This document shows, piece after piece, positions 50,045-62,473 of a DNA stretch of 64,000 bases. The position numbers and the translations under genes are program-made. The notes below the pieces were generated by a model. It was not told the origin of the DNA, made no database searches, and worked only from the letters and a program-made list of their open reading frames with translations. Numbering within the stretch: the stretch's first letter is position 1; each line of letters opens with the position of its first letter. The DNA comes from Trichopria drosophilae (Eukaryota; Arthropoda; Insecta; Hymenoptera; Diapriidae), in NCBI GenBank assembly GCA_030407085.1, contig CM059585.1, positions 12,393,001-12,457,000 of the forward strand, in the 5' to 3' direction.

Positions 50045-50270
50045 TATATTACCGGTATTCGATGAATGCGAAGTTTATCGCACGAGCGAAGCGAGGGTGA
50101 CAACCACACTCGTTGGAGATCGATATTTCGCCCGTATTTTATACGATATTTTTTAATACGACGGGCGTGGGACTCGATAATTTGCTCCCGAATATTTGAC
50201 TGCAGGGCGCAAAATCGAGTTCTACTCCCGGAGTATTAATAAGTAAATTCTACCGCGCGGACTTAAAATA
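50045..50270. other. GC-richer island with CGCCCGTATT / AATACGACGGGCG dyad
   Basis: TCGCCCGTATT near 50128 pairs imperfectly with AATACGACGGGCG near 50154. The island also has GCACGAGCGAAGCGAGGG. The origin is unknown. It could be a fragment of an unrecognised short element. Confidence 0.35.
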
Positions 50271-52729
50271 ACGATTATAATTCAAAATACGAAAAAAGAA
50301 ACATTTTTATGAACTGGTACACTTTTATTATACCTTGGAGAATATTTATTTATGATTCCAACAATCCAGTAACTGCTAATTTATGCTAATCAACTTCCAA
50401 TGCTATTAAAAATGTAAAAATTAGTAATTTATGCTTCCGTATCGAAAACTATTCGGAATACACGAAAAGTACATGTAACCGTTTTTGTAAAGTACACAAT
50501 TTCTTACAAAAGTCAGTATAGAAAGTTTCCTTCAAAAGTTATGTATCCCAAAGTTAATGCGATAGTCATGAGCAACGGAAGAATGTGCAGTACGATTAAT
50601 AGAAGTTTAAAAATATTCATTGTTAACATGCAATATAAAATATCATTTTTAACAATATTATACTGCAGCTTTCTATTAATTTTTTGTAAAAAATTTTGTA
50701 CTGTACAAGAAAGGTTCAGCACACTTTCGTGTATTTTCAATGTTTTTACTACGAAATCATAAAAATGTCAAAAGTACTAATTTTTACGCGTTCAACCTAC
50801 GCATTTTCAGTTCAATAGTAATAATAATAAATTAGTAACCACTAAATTGTCTAGAAATCATACACAAATATTCTTGAAGATTACAAGTATACTTGTTCAT
50901 TAAAATTCCCTTTTTATATTTTGAATTTTAATCACTATTTTAAGTTTGTTAGAGTTGTTTTCTTTACAAAAAAGGACTAAAAACAATTTACATGGGAAAA
51001 ATGAACAACCTCGAAAATGCACATATGTGCAGAAATATCCTGTAACTAAAAAGGAGGACACCAAAAATCGACGCTCGACCTACACAACATTACAAAATAA
51101 AATAAAAATACAATTGTAAAGTATAAATTATACGAATTTAAATGATTTTCAATTATTCATATTTCTGTGTTCAAAATGAAAAATTGTAACACTACGTATT
51201 TCCATTGAATTAATTCTTTATTCGATTCGTAAAGTTGTTAGTTGTCTTTGACTTCTTGACACATTAACAACCTCTCACGACAATTATTATTGTTAATTAT
51301 ATATCACTTTGAAATTTAAGGGAAAAAAATCTGCTTAATTGTAACGTTTGGAATATAATTAAGGTCAAAACTCCTCAAAACCAAACCTAACCTAAACTAA
51401 AGCAACAGTTACTAAATAGTTTTAAGTAAAAACAGTCGTTACTGGTCAGCCATTAAGTATTTATACTTAAAGTGTACTTCCATATTTTGAACCTCCTTCA
51501 TTTTATTGCATATTCAGTTATCGTGCCCTTTTATTTATATTTCAATCAATTCATATATAATTTAGTGTTTGAAATTAAAATGACCAGCTTTTCCTCTTTT
51601 TTATCGTAAATGATCGTTTTCCATTTTTTATTCTTTTTCAATACAGTCATCGTAATTATACATATTTACTAAGTATTTATACTTAGATGGAAATAAAAAT
51701 TATTCCACAAAAACTCAGAAGATAAAATACAGTAATTAAAATTACGTCTAACATTAACATTCAAAAACATAAACTCGAATTCTACGAAAAAACGATTACC
51801 CTAATAATTTAATCAATGATTGTATTTGCGTTTCCTTTTTAGCTGCTCTATTTATTATTTACGCGTTAACTTTTTAAAATCATCTTATTAATCTCATCTG
51901 ATATGGCAGGGACTGTCTAGTACTCTGAAATTATACATTTTTATTATAATATTACGTAAGCCTGTAAGAAAACAGGGATGTGAATTTAGCGCACAAAGCC
52001 ACCGAATATTCGTCTTAAAGATTTCTTTCACGTGAAGACCTAAGATGAATACGAAATCGAACGAAAAGAAGCCTAAAATATGTTTAAAAGCCGTTCTAGA
52101 TGAAGGAAAAGAATTTGCTCATCGCACAATACCGTATAGAGCAAAGAATTTTCCTCAACGGACCTCGATGTGCTCGAAAATAAGGAGGTGTATTCATATT
52201 TTCTTCTTTTTGAATCCCTCTTATCATTTTACGAAAATTAATGCGATTTCTTTTCAGATTTACAAACAGGATATTCAGCATTAACGAAATTAAATTTTAC
52301 GGAAAAACAATTAATTGCATAAATTTTATTTAATTTGGAACATTTTCAGATAAACTGATATTTTCTAGCGCCATGCGTTTTTTTTCTTTCTTTTCTTATC
52401 GTTGTACCATGGTGAGTATTCACGTACCACCGAAAAGAAACCCACATTTTCTTCTGTTCGTCAAAATAATGTAAATCCCCGTTCGGAATTGCAAATGCGC
52501 TCTCGAAGTCTGAATCCATAGGGAAAATCGGAAAGTGCAAGCAAGAAAATTATTATCGATATTTCCTCCCGTTTATTGTAGGCATTTCAGTATATTTTAG
52601 ACGGCATAAATGTCTTAGTGCATTTGTAATATTTGAATAGTTTTTTTAAATACTCATTACAAGTTTAAGTTGTTTTATAATGAAATGTAATTAATGTAAC
52701 CAAAAAATTAAGTAATATCGAAAAAGCAT

Positions 52730-53010
52730 TTAGTGGACCACTGTCGATATTCTCGTCAGCTTCATGAGTACTAAACCCCGACATATTGTTTTTCGGAAAG
52801 TCTCAAGAGACCTATTCGATATATTTTGGTTGTGTTTTATGCTCGGTTTGCAGATCTTTTTACAGGATGGGCCATTTCGAAAATCGCCCATAAAAGTCGG
52901 GATGCACGAAAATAGTGAAGTGGCCCCTGGAGTCTCGCAGGCGACTATATACACCAGGGGCCTTTTGCGCGTTGCGGCAAAATGTATCGAAATTAAAATT
53001 CCGGTAATAC
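52730..53010. other. GC-richer island with open frames on both strands
   Basis: Open frames of 74-83 codons exist on both strands around ATGGGCCATTTCGAAAATCG and GTGGCCCCTGGAGTCTCGCA. I could not match either to a family. It is a candidate decayed exon, transposon fragment or conserved element. Confidence 0.3.
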
Positions 53011-54136
53011 CCTAGAATCCCAAAATTCTTTACAGCGACAAAAACGCTTTTTTATTCTCCGAATTTACATTCTGCGAATGCAAAATTCATTTCTATGTAG
53101 ATTTTTATACCTGATTGTAACTTGCAGATAAAGAATATAAAAATTTTTGAAAAAATTATTTTCTCCAGAAAAATAACTGTAAATTCCAACCTAAAATCTT
53201 TACACTTCTTTATCCCCAGAAATTTGAAGAAATAAAATTTGGCATTTCTCGTATTTCGCGACCTCAACATTCATGCACGTGGCGTGAGTGAAACAATCTC
53301 CTGGCATCTACAAATCACTCGATTCCATAAGATGCGTTTCAACTAAAAAATTTATTTCCAACCACTTTTTCCATGAATACATGAATGAGAAAGCGTGTGT
53401 ACCTTTAGACTTAGCTTGGGAGAGAAAGTCGTTTAAAATGTAGTCCAACTTGAAATTGAATTTTTCCAAAGTGTATGATTTTCGCGACACTTCGTCGAGT
53501 CGTTATGTAAAAGGCAAGATATCGAGTCGCGAAAACTTAAACATTTGCCGCTGGCTGTAACTTTTACGAAGTCAAGAAACTGTTATAATACAATCTTTAC
53601 GTTGCTGAGGAAATCCTGCGTCTTGATTTTGATTCCTTAAATGGGAAAAATGAATTATATATAATTATTTATTATTAGATATTATTTTATATTCATCACA
53701 TATAAGTATTTCTAATTATACACATATGAAGTCATCGACATTTATTGTTGTTTGGGACATAGAAAACAATATCGTTAACAACAATTATCTCATTTAAATG
53801 CAACTACATTCATTTTATTCATAAAATTAAGCACTTTCAGTGAAAAATAAAATAATTTTTAAAAATTGTAATTTTGTAAAGAAACTGTCTTTTCTTATTT
53901 GTTGTCTCCTCTCCATTAGACTGATACATACCAAAAACATCTAAAAACAGAATAACCATTCGATATCATGAAACAAATATTTCACGCCCGTAATAATTAA
54001 AAAAAAAGAAATAAAAAAAAATTTTTTTAAATAAAATTATCATTCTAATGGGCCAGTTTTTTTAATTTCTTTAAATGGAATTCTGATTTTAATGTTTGAT
54101 GTTAATTCTATGGATCGTTAAGGTCGTTGAGATCAT

Positions 54137-54166
<30 letters not shown>
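54137..54166. repeat. AAT trinucleotide microsatellite
   Basis: Consecutive ATA/AAT units (AATAATAATAATAATAAT) after GATCATT. The surrounding 54060-54250 contains a direct duplication of TTTCTTTAAATGGAATTCTG (about 54065 and 54210). Confidence 0.85.
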
Positions 54167-54168
<2 letters not shown>

Positions 54169-57139
54169 AAGATTGATGAAGTAAAAGTATCATTGTAATG
54201 TTTTTTAATTTCTTTAAATGGAATTCTGATTTTTATGTTAATTATAAAGATAATAATTAATGTTTTGTTAGTAATTTGATTGTTAAAATATTTTAATTTC
54301 GTTAATTTTTTAGTGTATATTTTAATCATACCAGTCGTAGTGTTTACTAATTTTGCATTTCAAATAACGTTTCTATTAATCACCGGTTTTAAACTTAACA
54401 TCAAATTAAATATGTTAACAATACACATTTTAGGAAATAGTTTAAGATTATTATTTCAGTTACTTTTCTGTTAATGACGAAATATATATTATGATTGCTT
54501 AATAAACCTGTAATTAGGTTTAGTAAGTACAATAAATAAAAAACAAAAGTTTATTATTTTATTAAGTCATTTAAAATACGAGTTTAACGTATTTTGGCTT
54601 TGATACTTCTATTTTGGCTTTGTCATTTCAATTCCTTGTTTTATTTATATAAATTACAAAGGTCTACAAAAAAGGGGGTCTTGGATGTTTGTGGGAAGCT
54701 GTGGGTCATTTCCGATGTAATTTTTTGCGTAGAATCCGAATCAGAAGTCAGAATTGGTCCATCATGTCAGGATTTTGAGATATTTGAGGTTATGTACTCG
54801 AAAAACGTATTATTTTACTACGTTTGAGGTTACGTACAGGATGCAACAATTTTGTATAAACCTTTTGTACTATTTGTATCTTTTAGTACTGCCTTTATAC
54901 TTAAAAGTGAGGTTTTATTCGACTACCTATGATTTTTTCTCACAAAGTTATCGTCATTTTGAAATTACCAGATATATCCCATTCATCTTATGAGCACATG
55001 CTTTAAATACTTTAAGACAGCTATTTTTTACTGATATCTTCATTTGAAAAATTGTACTAGTGATGTTTAACGTTAGCGAATACAAATTTGAAGTCAAGAT
55101 TTTACAATTTTTTAATTAAAAAAGACGGATTCAAAATTACTAAATAAACTATTTACCCTATCACTTTTTTCTCTAACCCTCAAAATTATAGCGGATTTAC
55201 GTAATAAAGAACATTTTGTAAGTATTGACGGATTTACCACTTGGTTTCTTGGAGTTTCTGATATAGCAGGTTACGAATTTGGAGTCAGATTTTTTAAAAA
55301 TGGCGAATCTAATATGTAGGTTGAATTTTTTTAAGTTACTGATATTTTTTTGAAAACTTATGATCCGCTGTTTTTGAAGAGATTGATTAAGAGTTTGGTA
55401 TAAGAATTTCTCAATCACAATCCAATGTAACATCAGCATGTCCTGCATTCTGTAATTACCTACATTCACCAGTATCCAGGAACAAACATGTGGATGTAGT
55501 AAACTTCTATTCCCTTTGGAGTACTTAATTAGACTTCCCATGTTTCTCACTATACTTAAATTAGGTTTAAAAAGGTATAAAGAAATATTTTATGTCTTGA
55601 CTTTTAGCGAGATAATGAGTTTTTTTTAATTACAACAGAACACCATAGTGTTTTCCCTTCATTGCTTTGACGTACCTCTTTTTAGTAACCAACAGCATAT
55701 CACACTGCAGATTCTTCACATTAATATTTCTTTTTAATATCTAAGATTATGAGTATTTTATTTTTAAAATATTTCGATTCGTAATCAGCAACCTGAAGAA
55801 AAATTCATGTTTAGCCACTTTTATGAAAATTAAATAGTTTTGGAAAATGTTACCTACATATCGTATCCGCCATCTTGAATATTAAATATTTAACTTCGAA
55901 ATCGTAATCACCGATTCGACAATTTTATATTTATAAATTTATTACAAATTTATTTTTATAAAATTATATCCATCATGTAAAATCGGCCATATTTTTGAGG
56001 TTACAAAAAAACCATAACTTGATGGAGTAAAATGGATACAGATTTATATTCATCGGTTTCAAAAACATTTAATACACGAAGTCTGCTCAAAGGAAACTAT
56101 TACCAATTTTGCTTATGTTTTTTTGTAATTTAAAAAAAAAATGCCTCCATATTTGATCTTCCATTTTGTATTTTAAATATCTCTATCTCAGAAAAAACAT
56201 TAGTATTAGGATTGAAGTAAATCTATTGAATTTATTTTACTAATTGTTTACAATTTTGCAATAATTCATTGATAATTTTTATTTAAAAGCTTGAAATTTT
56301 TAAATACTTTTTTTATTCTTACAGAATTTCACATTAATACTTATTATAAAGATTATTAATAATCTTTCACATTCCTTTCAATTTATTTTCTTTCTGTCCA
56401 TTCTTTCAACCATTTCATTTTTCATTGTTACATATACAGAACTTTTAACTTTTACAGTTCGTTCAAATTGTCGTCTATTAAATTCAAAAAATCACTTTGT
56501 TTATATTTGTTATTTATGAAAACTGATATGCTTCCAACATACATTCATTTGTACGATATTATGTCACAGTAGAAAACCATCGAGATTACGGAAACCTAAG
56601 TGAACGTATTACTGCATGCAAAATGGGTTTTTATATATAAATTTATCGCTGTAATGATATTACTACACGTTTCAAATCATATTTCGTTAACAGGGTGTAG
56701 TAAATCGTAAAACCAATCGACAAAAAGGTGTGCCTATCACAAAATAAAAACTTCAAGTGTATAACTTCGCATTACGTGAATTTATGAAAATTTGCATTTT
56801 GGTATTTCATCTAACTTTTGAAATGGACAATAATATTGAACAGTACTTCGGGAACTTTGAGTTTTTTTATTAGTAAATGATTTTTTGCAACTAAAGTATA
56901 TTTTTGAACGCCACGCGTATAATTTATAAGCATATGTCCTCATTATATGGATAATTTACTGATCTCTATATTATAGAACAACTGTAAAGTTGTTCCAAAC
57001 AAGTATGAAATTTCTCGCCTTAAAAGTGCCAATTAGAAACTGTTATATTAGTAGACTCAACTTCAGTGTTTATAGCGATTGCCATAAAAAATTTGAGCTG
57101 CGGTGCATTTTTTTTAAATATTTCAGCAAAATGATCAAA

Positions 57140-57545
57140 GATCTTAATTACTCCAAACATCCTAATTAAATCAAATAACCTAACTTCAGGAATTCTACCT
57201 GAACATCTTAACCAAACATCCTGATTAATCTAAGTAACCTCACATAATCTGACCAGTCTTAACCTAACCTACGCTAATCTAACCTATTCTTCACAATTTC
57301 AATCAATCCACCTTAACCTAATCGTCAGGAATTTAATCTGCGCAACGCAATTAATCCATACAATCTAACCTAACCTTCAAGATTATAATCTGAGCCATCT
57401 AACCGATCATCTTAGTTAAGCCGAACATCCTAATTAATCCAAAGAACCTAACCTAATTTAACCTAACACGACCTAACCTGACCTTCAAGAATTTAATCTA
57501 AGCAATATAACCGAACTTCCCAATTAATCCAAGAAACCTAACAAT
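57140..57545. repeat. Long degenerate CCTAA-type array with higher-order units
   Basis: About 400 bp of TAACCTAACC-related text. Larger words recur: CATCCTAATTAA or CATCCTGATTAA with -TC-AA-TAACCTAAC (about 57158, 57218, 57426), TTCAAGAATTTAATCT or relatives (about 57329, 57385, 57484) and CTAACCTAACCTTCAAG. So a unit of roughly 60-110 bp containing telomere-like words was amplified, rather than plain TTAGG. Confidence 0.7.
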
Positions 57546-59559
57546 AACTTGAAATGCGTTTTGGATTCGAAGATAAAGAACAAATGATATTATTTGCAGT
57601 TGACCAGAACAACTGAGACAGAAATCTGTAATTATCTTAAACATTCAAATAATTACACGTTAAAAATTAAGTTATTTTAAATTACGTGACATTAAGAATT
57701 CCTTTCCTTTATCCTTTTATGACATTAGATTAGAAGTCACTACACTTGTGTTTATATTTTATTTGCTAGTCAAAATATATTAATTACTATTGAAAATAAA
57801 TATTTAAAAGGGTTAAAATTAAAGTTTTGCTTAATTTAATATAAAAACTGTCGGATAACCTGTGAACAGTGGCGATATATAAAGGACTACTTTAATGTGA
57901 AATAGAAGAAATTTAAACGCTATTTACTGCATAGTCAAGAAATTAATTTAACATTAAATACAATTTTTTAGATCGTCTTTTATTCTGTCAATAATTTAAC
58001 AATTTCACAATATAATCATCAATATCAGTAATTTTAGTTTTCTAAATTTAGCAACAATAAAAAAGTAAAAGAAGTTGTGAAAGTAAAACTTTTCAGTGAC
58101 GTTTATTAATTTTACAAAGTTATTCTTTCTATTTGTATAATGCATTTTCTTGAAAATCTGTACTTGACTATAAGTATGTGTTGCAGCATATATTCGAGCA
58201 ATATCACACCTCCGAAATGGAGTCTTGCAAGTCACTCGAAATCTCAATTTACTCTGCAAAGTTAGTTCTTAAGCTGCTCCAAACCTTTCGAACTTTAAAT
58301 GCATTAAAATGCATATGAATTACTGTTTTATGCATATGAGTATTCAAATACGCATTATACGTTTCCCCATACGGTTCTGTGGATTTGTAAACTATCTAAT
58401 TATTTGAAAGTATGCATAATTCATAATTCACAGATTCCAAATCGTTAGAAATAAAACATTTAGTTATTTTTTATAACAAACTACTTATCTGAAAATAAAA
58501 TTTCAAGAATCTAGTAAACTTTATAATTAAATTTTTTGTATCGATTTCCACACTTCATTAATTCGAAAAAAAAAAATGTAAAACGTATACTTTTAGTTAG
58601 ATACGAATCGGAGTGCGACAACGTTCCAGACACCCTGAGAAATATGAACAGCTTGTCGGTTCTCAAGGGACTCGTAGTCCACAAACACTGTCGGAACGGC
58701 AGCGAACTTCGGAAATAAAAATATGAAAAGTCCTTTGAAAAAAGCTCTATCATTTTAACAAATTGCATCGTTACTTATTGGAAATATGCAAATAACATTT
58801 TCCTGCTTGCAAGTAATTTCAACTTCTGACAAATATTTATGTTAGTCAATATTTAAGATTTGCGTTTATGACAAACTTTTTAGTTATCGAAATTATTTCG
58901 AGACAGGTGAACAGTTTTTCTATAAAAAACTTACGCACCAGCGATAAACGTTTTAAGTGAAAACAGACGTAATGAGTCAGACATCGCAAAAATAACTTTT
59001 ACTAATATTTAAGAATATCTAAAGATTGTACAAATAATTATAAAAAATATGTATCAAAGTTACTGAAATCCGCAAAAATGTTACGGTCGTAACGTAGAGA
59101 TTGAAAAAAAATATAAAACTATTATACGCTCGTACAGTTTTCATTTTTCTCGTTTGAGCCCTTCTTCATCGGAGGATGACGTGGGTTTGTGTATGATATG
59201 AACTCGCTTGCAGAAATAAATGGAATTCGGAGCTTCGTTGTCACTTGATCCCAATTTTTGTTCGTTTCAACCCTTTAAATCTGAGTTCAGCCGATTAACT
59301 TTTCCCTGCTAAAGTGGGATAACTAAATGTTTTATTCTCTTAATCTGCTGCAGCTCGTCAATAATAATCTCTCAAAATCATAATTTGGGGAAATTCAACC
59401 ATTTGAAAATATACCTAAATCATTTTTTATATATAAAAGCTCATGAAACATTTAAATTTGAAAGAAACTAAAAAAAGAAAATTTACTACACAATTTTGGA
59501 ATTTGAAAAGTTCAAAGTTCCGTTTCGAAGTATCTCAACAAGAATTAAATCGAAAAGCT

Positions 59560-59960
59560 TGGGGGTGAAAATTATTACCGGACGATCGATCAGTTGATTC
59601 GCATTCGAAGGAGGCCAACGCTCTCTCGTCGGAGTCTGCGGCTAGAGGCTCACTCGAACCCTTAAGTGCTGTGAACCTTTTGAGGGATGTTACCTTTTGG
59701 CTTACTCATCAAAATTCCTCACTATCGAACGATGAGCATAATCTGCATACGTCACGTTTCGCGCCATTATGGCGTGCGGGTGTGAGCAAAATGCACCAGC
59801 TCGTACACATTGTGCACTTCCGAATTGCCGACATTACGCTGCAGCAGTGATTAATGTGTTGACAAAGGCTGATGAGATGATCTCTTAAGAAAAGAGAAAT
59901 TTCTAGAACCAACATAAAAATATCTGGTCTTTTACTTGCAGAATCAATCATTCTTATTAA
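59560..59960. other. GC-richer island near the window end
   Basis: CTCTCTCGTCGGAGTCTGCGG and CGTCACGTTTCGCGCC mark the island. The minus-strand 80-codon frame (59709-59951) is Cys- and His-containing but matches no zinc-finger pattern I know. Function unknown. Confidence 0.35.
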
Positions 59961-60159
59961 AATTCAAAAAGAGTAATTTTTATATGTCAGGGAGCAAAGT
60001 TCACTTTTGTCGTCAACTTTTTTTACCCTCGTGGTTACATGTAATCTTTAGCAAAATTAACAAATTTTTTATATAACATAAGTTATATCGTGTCTTTGAT
60101 TCATTAGCCACGAGTAATTTCTTCTTATTTTTTGTTAATACTAAAAGTACTGCCAAACT

Positions 60160-60355
60160 CTTCATTTCTTAAAGTGAAAGTTGAGCCACTTTCGGATAAA
60201 CGTGACTTTTTCACTATTTTTAAAGTGGAAATTTCACTTTACTCATAGTGGATGGAAATATGTCACTCTAATAAAATGAAATTTCCACGTTAGAAATAGT
60301 GAAAAAGTCACCTTTAACAGAGAGTGGCTCAACTTTCACTTTAAGAAATTTATAG
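60160..60355. repeat. Nested inverted repeat, AAAGTGAAAGTTGAGCCACT arms
   Basis: AAAGTGAAAGTTGAGCCACT with TTTCTT before it (about 60164-60191) is exactly inverted at about 60326-60351. Inside, GTGACTTTTTCACTATTT with GTGGAAATTTCA pairs with TGAAATTTCCAC and AAATAGTGAAAAAGTCAC. The whole 190 bp can fold into one long hairpin. The arms also share the shorter word AGTG-AAATTTC repeatedly. It is a MITE-like element. Confidence 0.85.
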
Positions 60356-60367
60356 TGCAGAAACATA

Positions 60368-60589
60368 CAAATTCGGGTAGAGTATAACGAGAACTAACAC
60401 CTAATGAAAAATTCGATTGTTTTATCATCTGTGAAAATTTAAAAAATCGTTGTCAAAGTCACGGATTATACATAGAAAAATGCTGGAAGTCTAAGTAGTA
60501 ACAGCACACAGTGCGGCCTATTACTACTGAAATTACTACTGAATTTTCCATTAAGTGTTAGTTCTCATCATACTCTGCCCCAATTTTCC
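60368..60589. repeat. Adjacent inverted-repeat element containing a TAAGTAGTAACAG core
   Basis: The left arm has GGGTAGAGTATAACGAGAAC, CTAACAC and TAATGAAAAATTC. The right arm has GAATTTTCCATTA, GTGTTAG and TTCTCATCATACTCTGCCCC. The arms are about 48 bp. Between them lies CTAAGTAGTAACAG, ACAGTGCGG and TATTACTACTG, the core of the 5617-5675 hairpin. The element starts only 13 bp after the previous inverted repeat. Confidence 0.8.
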
Positions 60590-61529
60590 TGTGTCGGAGG
60601 TTCCATCTAGTGGGCGGAAATCACCTATCGATTCTTTGTCGATGTCCTTAAACCATTAATGATTAAAATAAAATTGTCCTTTCATGAAACCTTCATTACA
60701 TGAAATTGCTGTCTATTAAATCCGTCACATGACAAACTATTACATTTTGAAAAGAAAGAAACTTTAATGATAAAAATAAAAAAAACTTCTTCGTTTTTTC
60801 TTAAGTAAAGTTTTCTTGGTTAGTTATTTTCGTTCGGTGCTCGAATATACATGCTTAAAAGTGTATTTTGTTTTAGACTAAAGTAGTAGAAAAATATTTA
60901 TTAATTATATTGTTTATTAATAGAAATATATATTGACATTAAATTGTACATAAATAGTGATTCTTACTTTTAATTGATGTTGTAGCGTGTAAATAAACTT
61001 GTAATTTTGTAAGCTTTAATAAGTAAATTCAACTCATGGTTTTAATTGAATTTTAAACGTTATTATTATGTTTATTGACAACAAAATTTTAGATTCAAAT
61101 AAAAAAAAATGTTTAAACTAGAATAGAATTTAATCAATAATACTAAATTTTAACTAGATTACATAATAAATAATTTCTTATTGTATTATTACAAATACAT
61201 TGTATTTTTTTATATTAATAATTAATTAATTCAATTATTGAAATGAAGATTGAACGTAAATTCGATGTGTCGTTATTATTAACGGTTGTATTGCTTGCAT
61301 TGTTTTTTTTTTGTTTTACGGGAATTTCATCCGGATTTCCTATTGATTCTCATATAAACATATGAGTTATTGTTTACAGTAATGAAGAGAGTCTTAGTTG
61401 TCCAAGTGAGAGGGGTATATTTGTTTATTCATAACAAAAGGCACATTTCCCCGGATTTTTCACTTTACACCTAGTGGGCAAAAGAGCGCGTAAAAGCATA
61501 CTTTACGCCTACTGTGACGAAAATTAATT

Positions 61530-61580
61530 TACTGATTGACGTTTCGACTGTCAGATGCAGTCCTCTTCAGAATCTTTATT
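61530..61580 (-). repeat. Possible Penelope-like element terminal fragment
   Basis: On the minus strand the text reads TCTGAAGAGGACTGCATC then TGACAGTCGAAACGTCA. A GAAGA..GACTGCA...GTCGAAACGT pattern is often seen beside Penelope-like and some other retroelement ends, in my recollection. Given the retroelement 0.9 kb away in the same orientation, it may be its far end. Weak evidence. Confidence 0.35.
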
Positions 61581-61584
61581 CTAC

Positions 61585-61670
61585 ATAAACAAAAAAATAA
61601 ATACAAAATAGATACAAAAAATATAAAATACATACACAAATACAAAAAACATACAAAAAATAATTACAAG
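61585..61670. repeat. ATACAAAA-type low-complexity repeat
   Basis: Units such as AATACAAAATAGATACAAAA and CATACACAAATACAAAAAAC repeat about every 10 bp. Low complexity with no gene. Confidence 0.7.
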
Positions 61671-62041
61671 TCGAATAACAAATTCAATTAATTACACATA
61701 GACATAAAATAATACAATAAAATACAATTAAAAGAATAGAGACATTTAAAAATAACACATCAAAATACTCGTTCGAAAGACTTTTCAGTGTTAAAACTTG
61801 AAATTAATGGAGTTTGTATTGGAATTTGAATATGGATGAAAGAAAACCACTGTAAAATGTTTAAAAAAAAGGGTATGAATAATAAGAAGTTATTCAGTAA
61901 GATGTATATTAATAATGAAATAAAGTACAAAACCAAATAAAACAAGAATTATATTCAACACTATACGATGAAAAAGGCTGAAAAGTCGTTCGAAAAGCAT
62001 TACAGAATACAAAAGTAAACACTCATACATCCGTACATAGG

Positions 62042-62051
62042 TACGTAAGTT

Positions 62052-62103
<52 letters not shown>

Positions 62104-62109
62104 TACGTA
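62042..62109. repeat. TA microsatellite inside a TACGTAAGTTTA hairpin
   Basis: TACGTAAGTTTATATA at the left is mirrored by TATATAAACTTACGTA at the right, with TA repeats and a single ATGTAT interruption between. The region is a perfect or near-perfect palindrome of about 68 bp. It shares its interruption pattern with the microsatellite at 62424-62471. Confidence 0.85.
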
Positions 62110-62124
62110 TGAATATTATATAAA

Positions 62125-62426
62125 AACAATGAAAATTATATAAAAACAGTTAGCATCCCTTATGTCCAAGGTATCTCTGAAGGGGTTAAACACATTTTAA
62201 AAACCAAAAACATCAGAATTATACACAAACCGACTAATCTAAAAGTAATCTAAAATCTAAACTAATTTAAACTAAACTAAAAGCCGTATGCTTATATAAT
62301 TTATAAGCATACATAAATTATATATATATATATATATAATTTAAAACCCCTTTTAAAGATAAAACTGACAATTTACATCAAAAACAAATAGTTTATGAAA
62401 TTAAATGTAAAAACTGTAATGGAGTT

Positions 62427-62432
<6 letters not shown>
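62125..62432 (+). mobile_element. Inverted partial copy of the Penelope-like element
   Basis: The text 62125-62280 and 62347-62432 is the plus-strand version of the retroelement whose main copy is minus at 62717-62970. It encodes VQGISEGVKHILKTKN, then shares the nonsense segment CTAATCTAAA..CTAAACTAATTTAAAC, then DNLHQKQIVYEIKCKNCNGV. A stretch of about 55 bp (GCTTATATAATTTATAAGC, itself a dyad, plus TA repeats) is inserted between the two parts. The copy stops where its TTTATATA runs into a TA microsatellite. Confidence 0.8.

Positions 62433-62471
<39 letters not shown>
62424..62471. repeat. TA microsatellite at the junction of the two retroelement copies
   Basis: A TA run with one G interruption separates the end of the plus-strand copy from the end of the minus-strand copy. 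The first bases (AGTTTATATA) belong to the GIY-YIG coding region of the plus copy, so the run seems to have grown from, or recombined at, that sequence. Confidence 0.85.

Positions 62472-62473
<2 letters not shown>

Noticed and set aside
52730..53015. Possible next DPP exon or another gene
   Set aside because: Neither strand shows DPP hydrolase motifs or a coherent splice phase. Kept only as a GC-richer island.
55197..55550. 117-codon minus-strand ORF
   Set aside because: It overlaps a CCAT-type repeat unit and has no recognisable motif. The length is within the range expected by chance over 64 kb of six frames.
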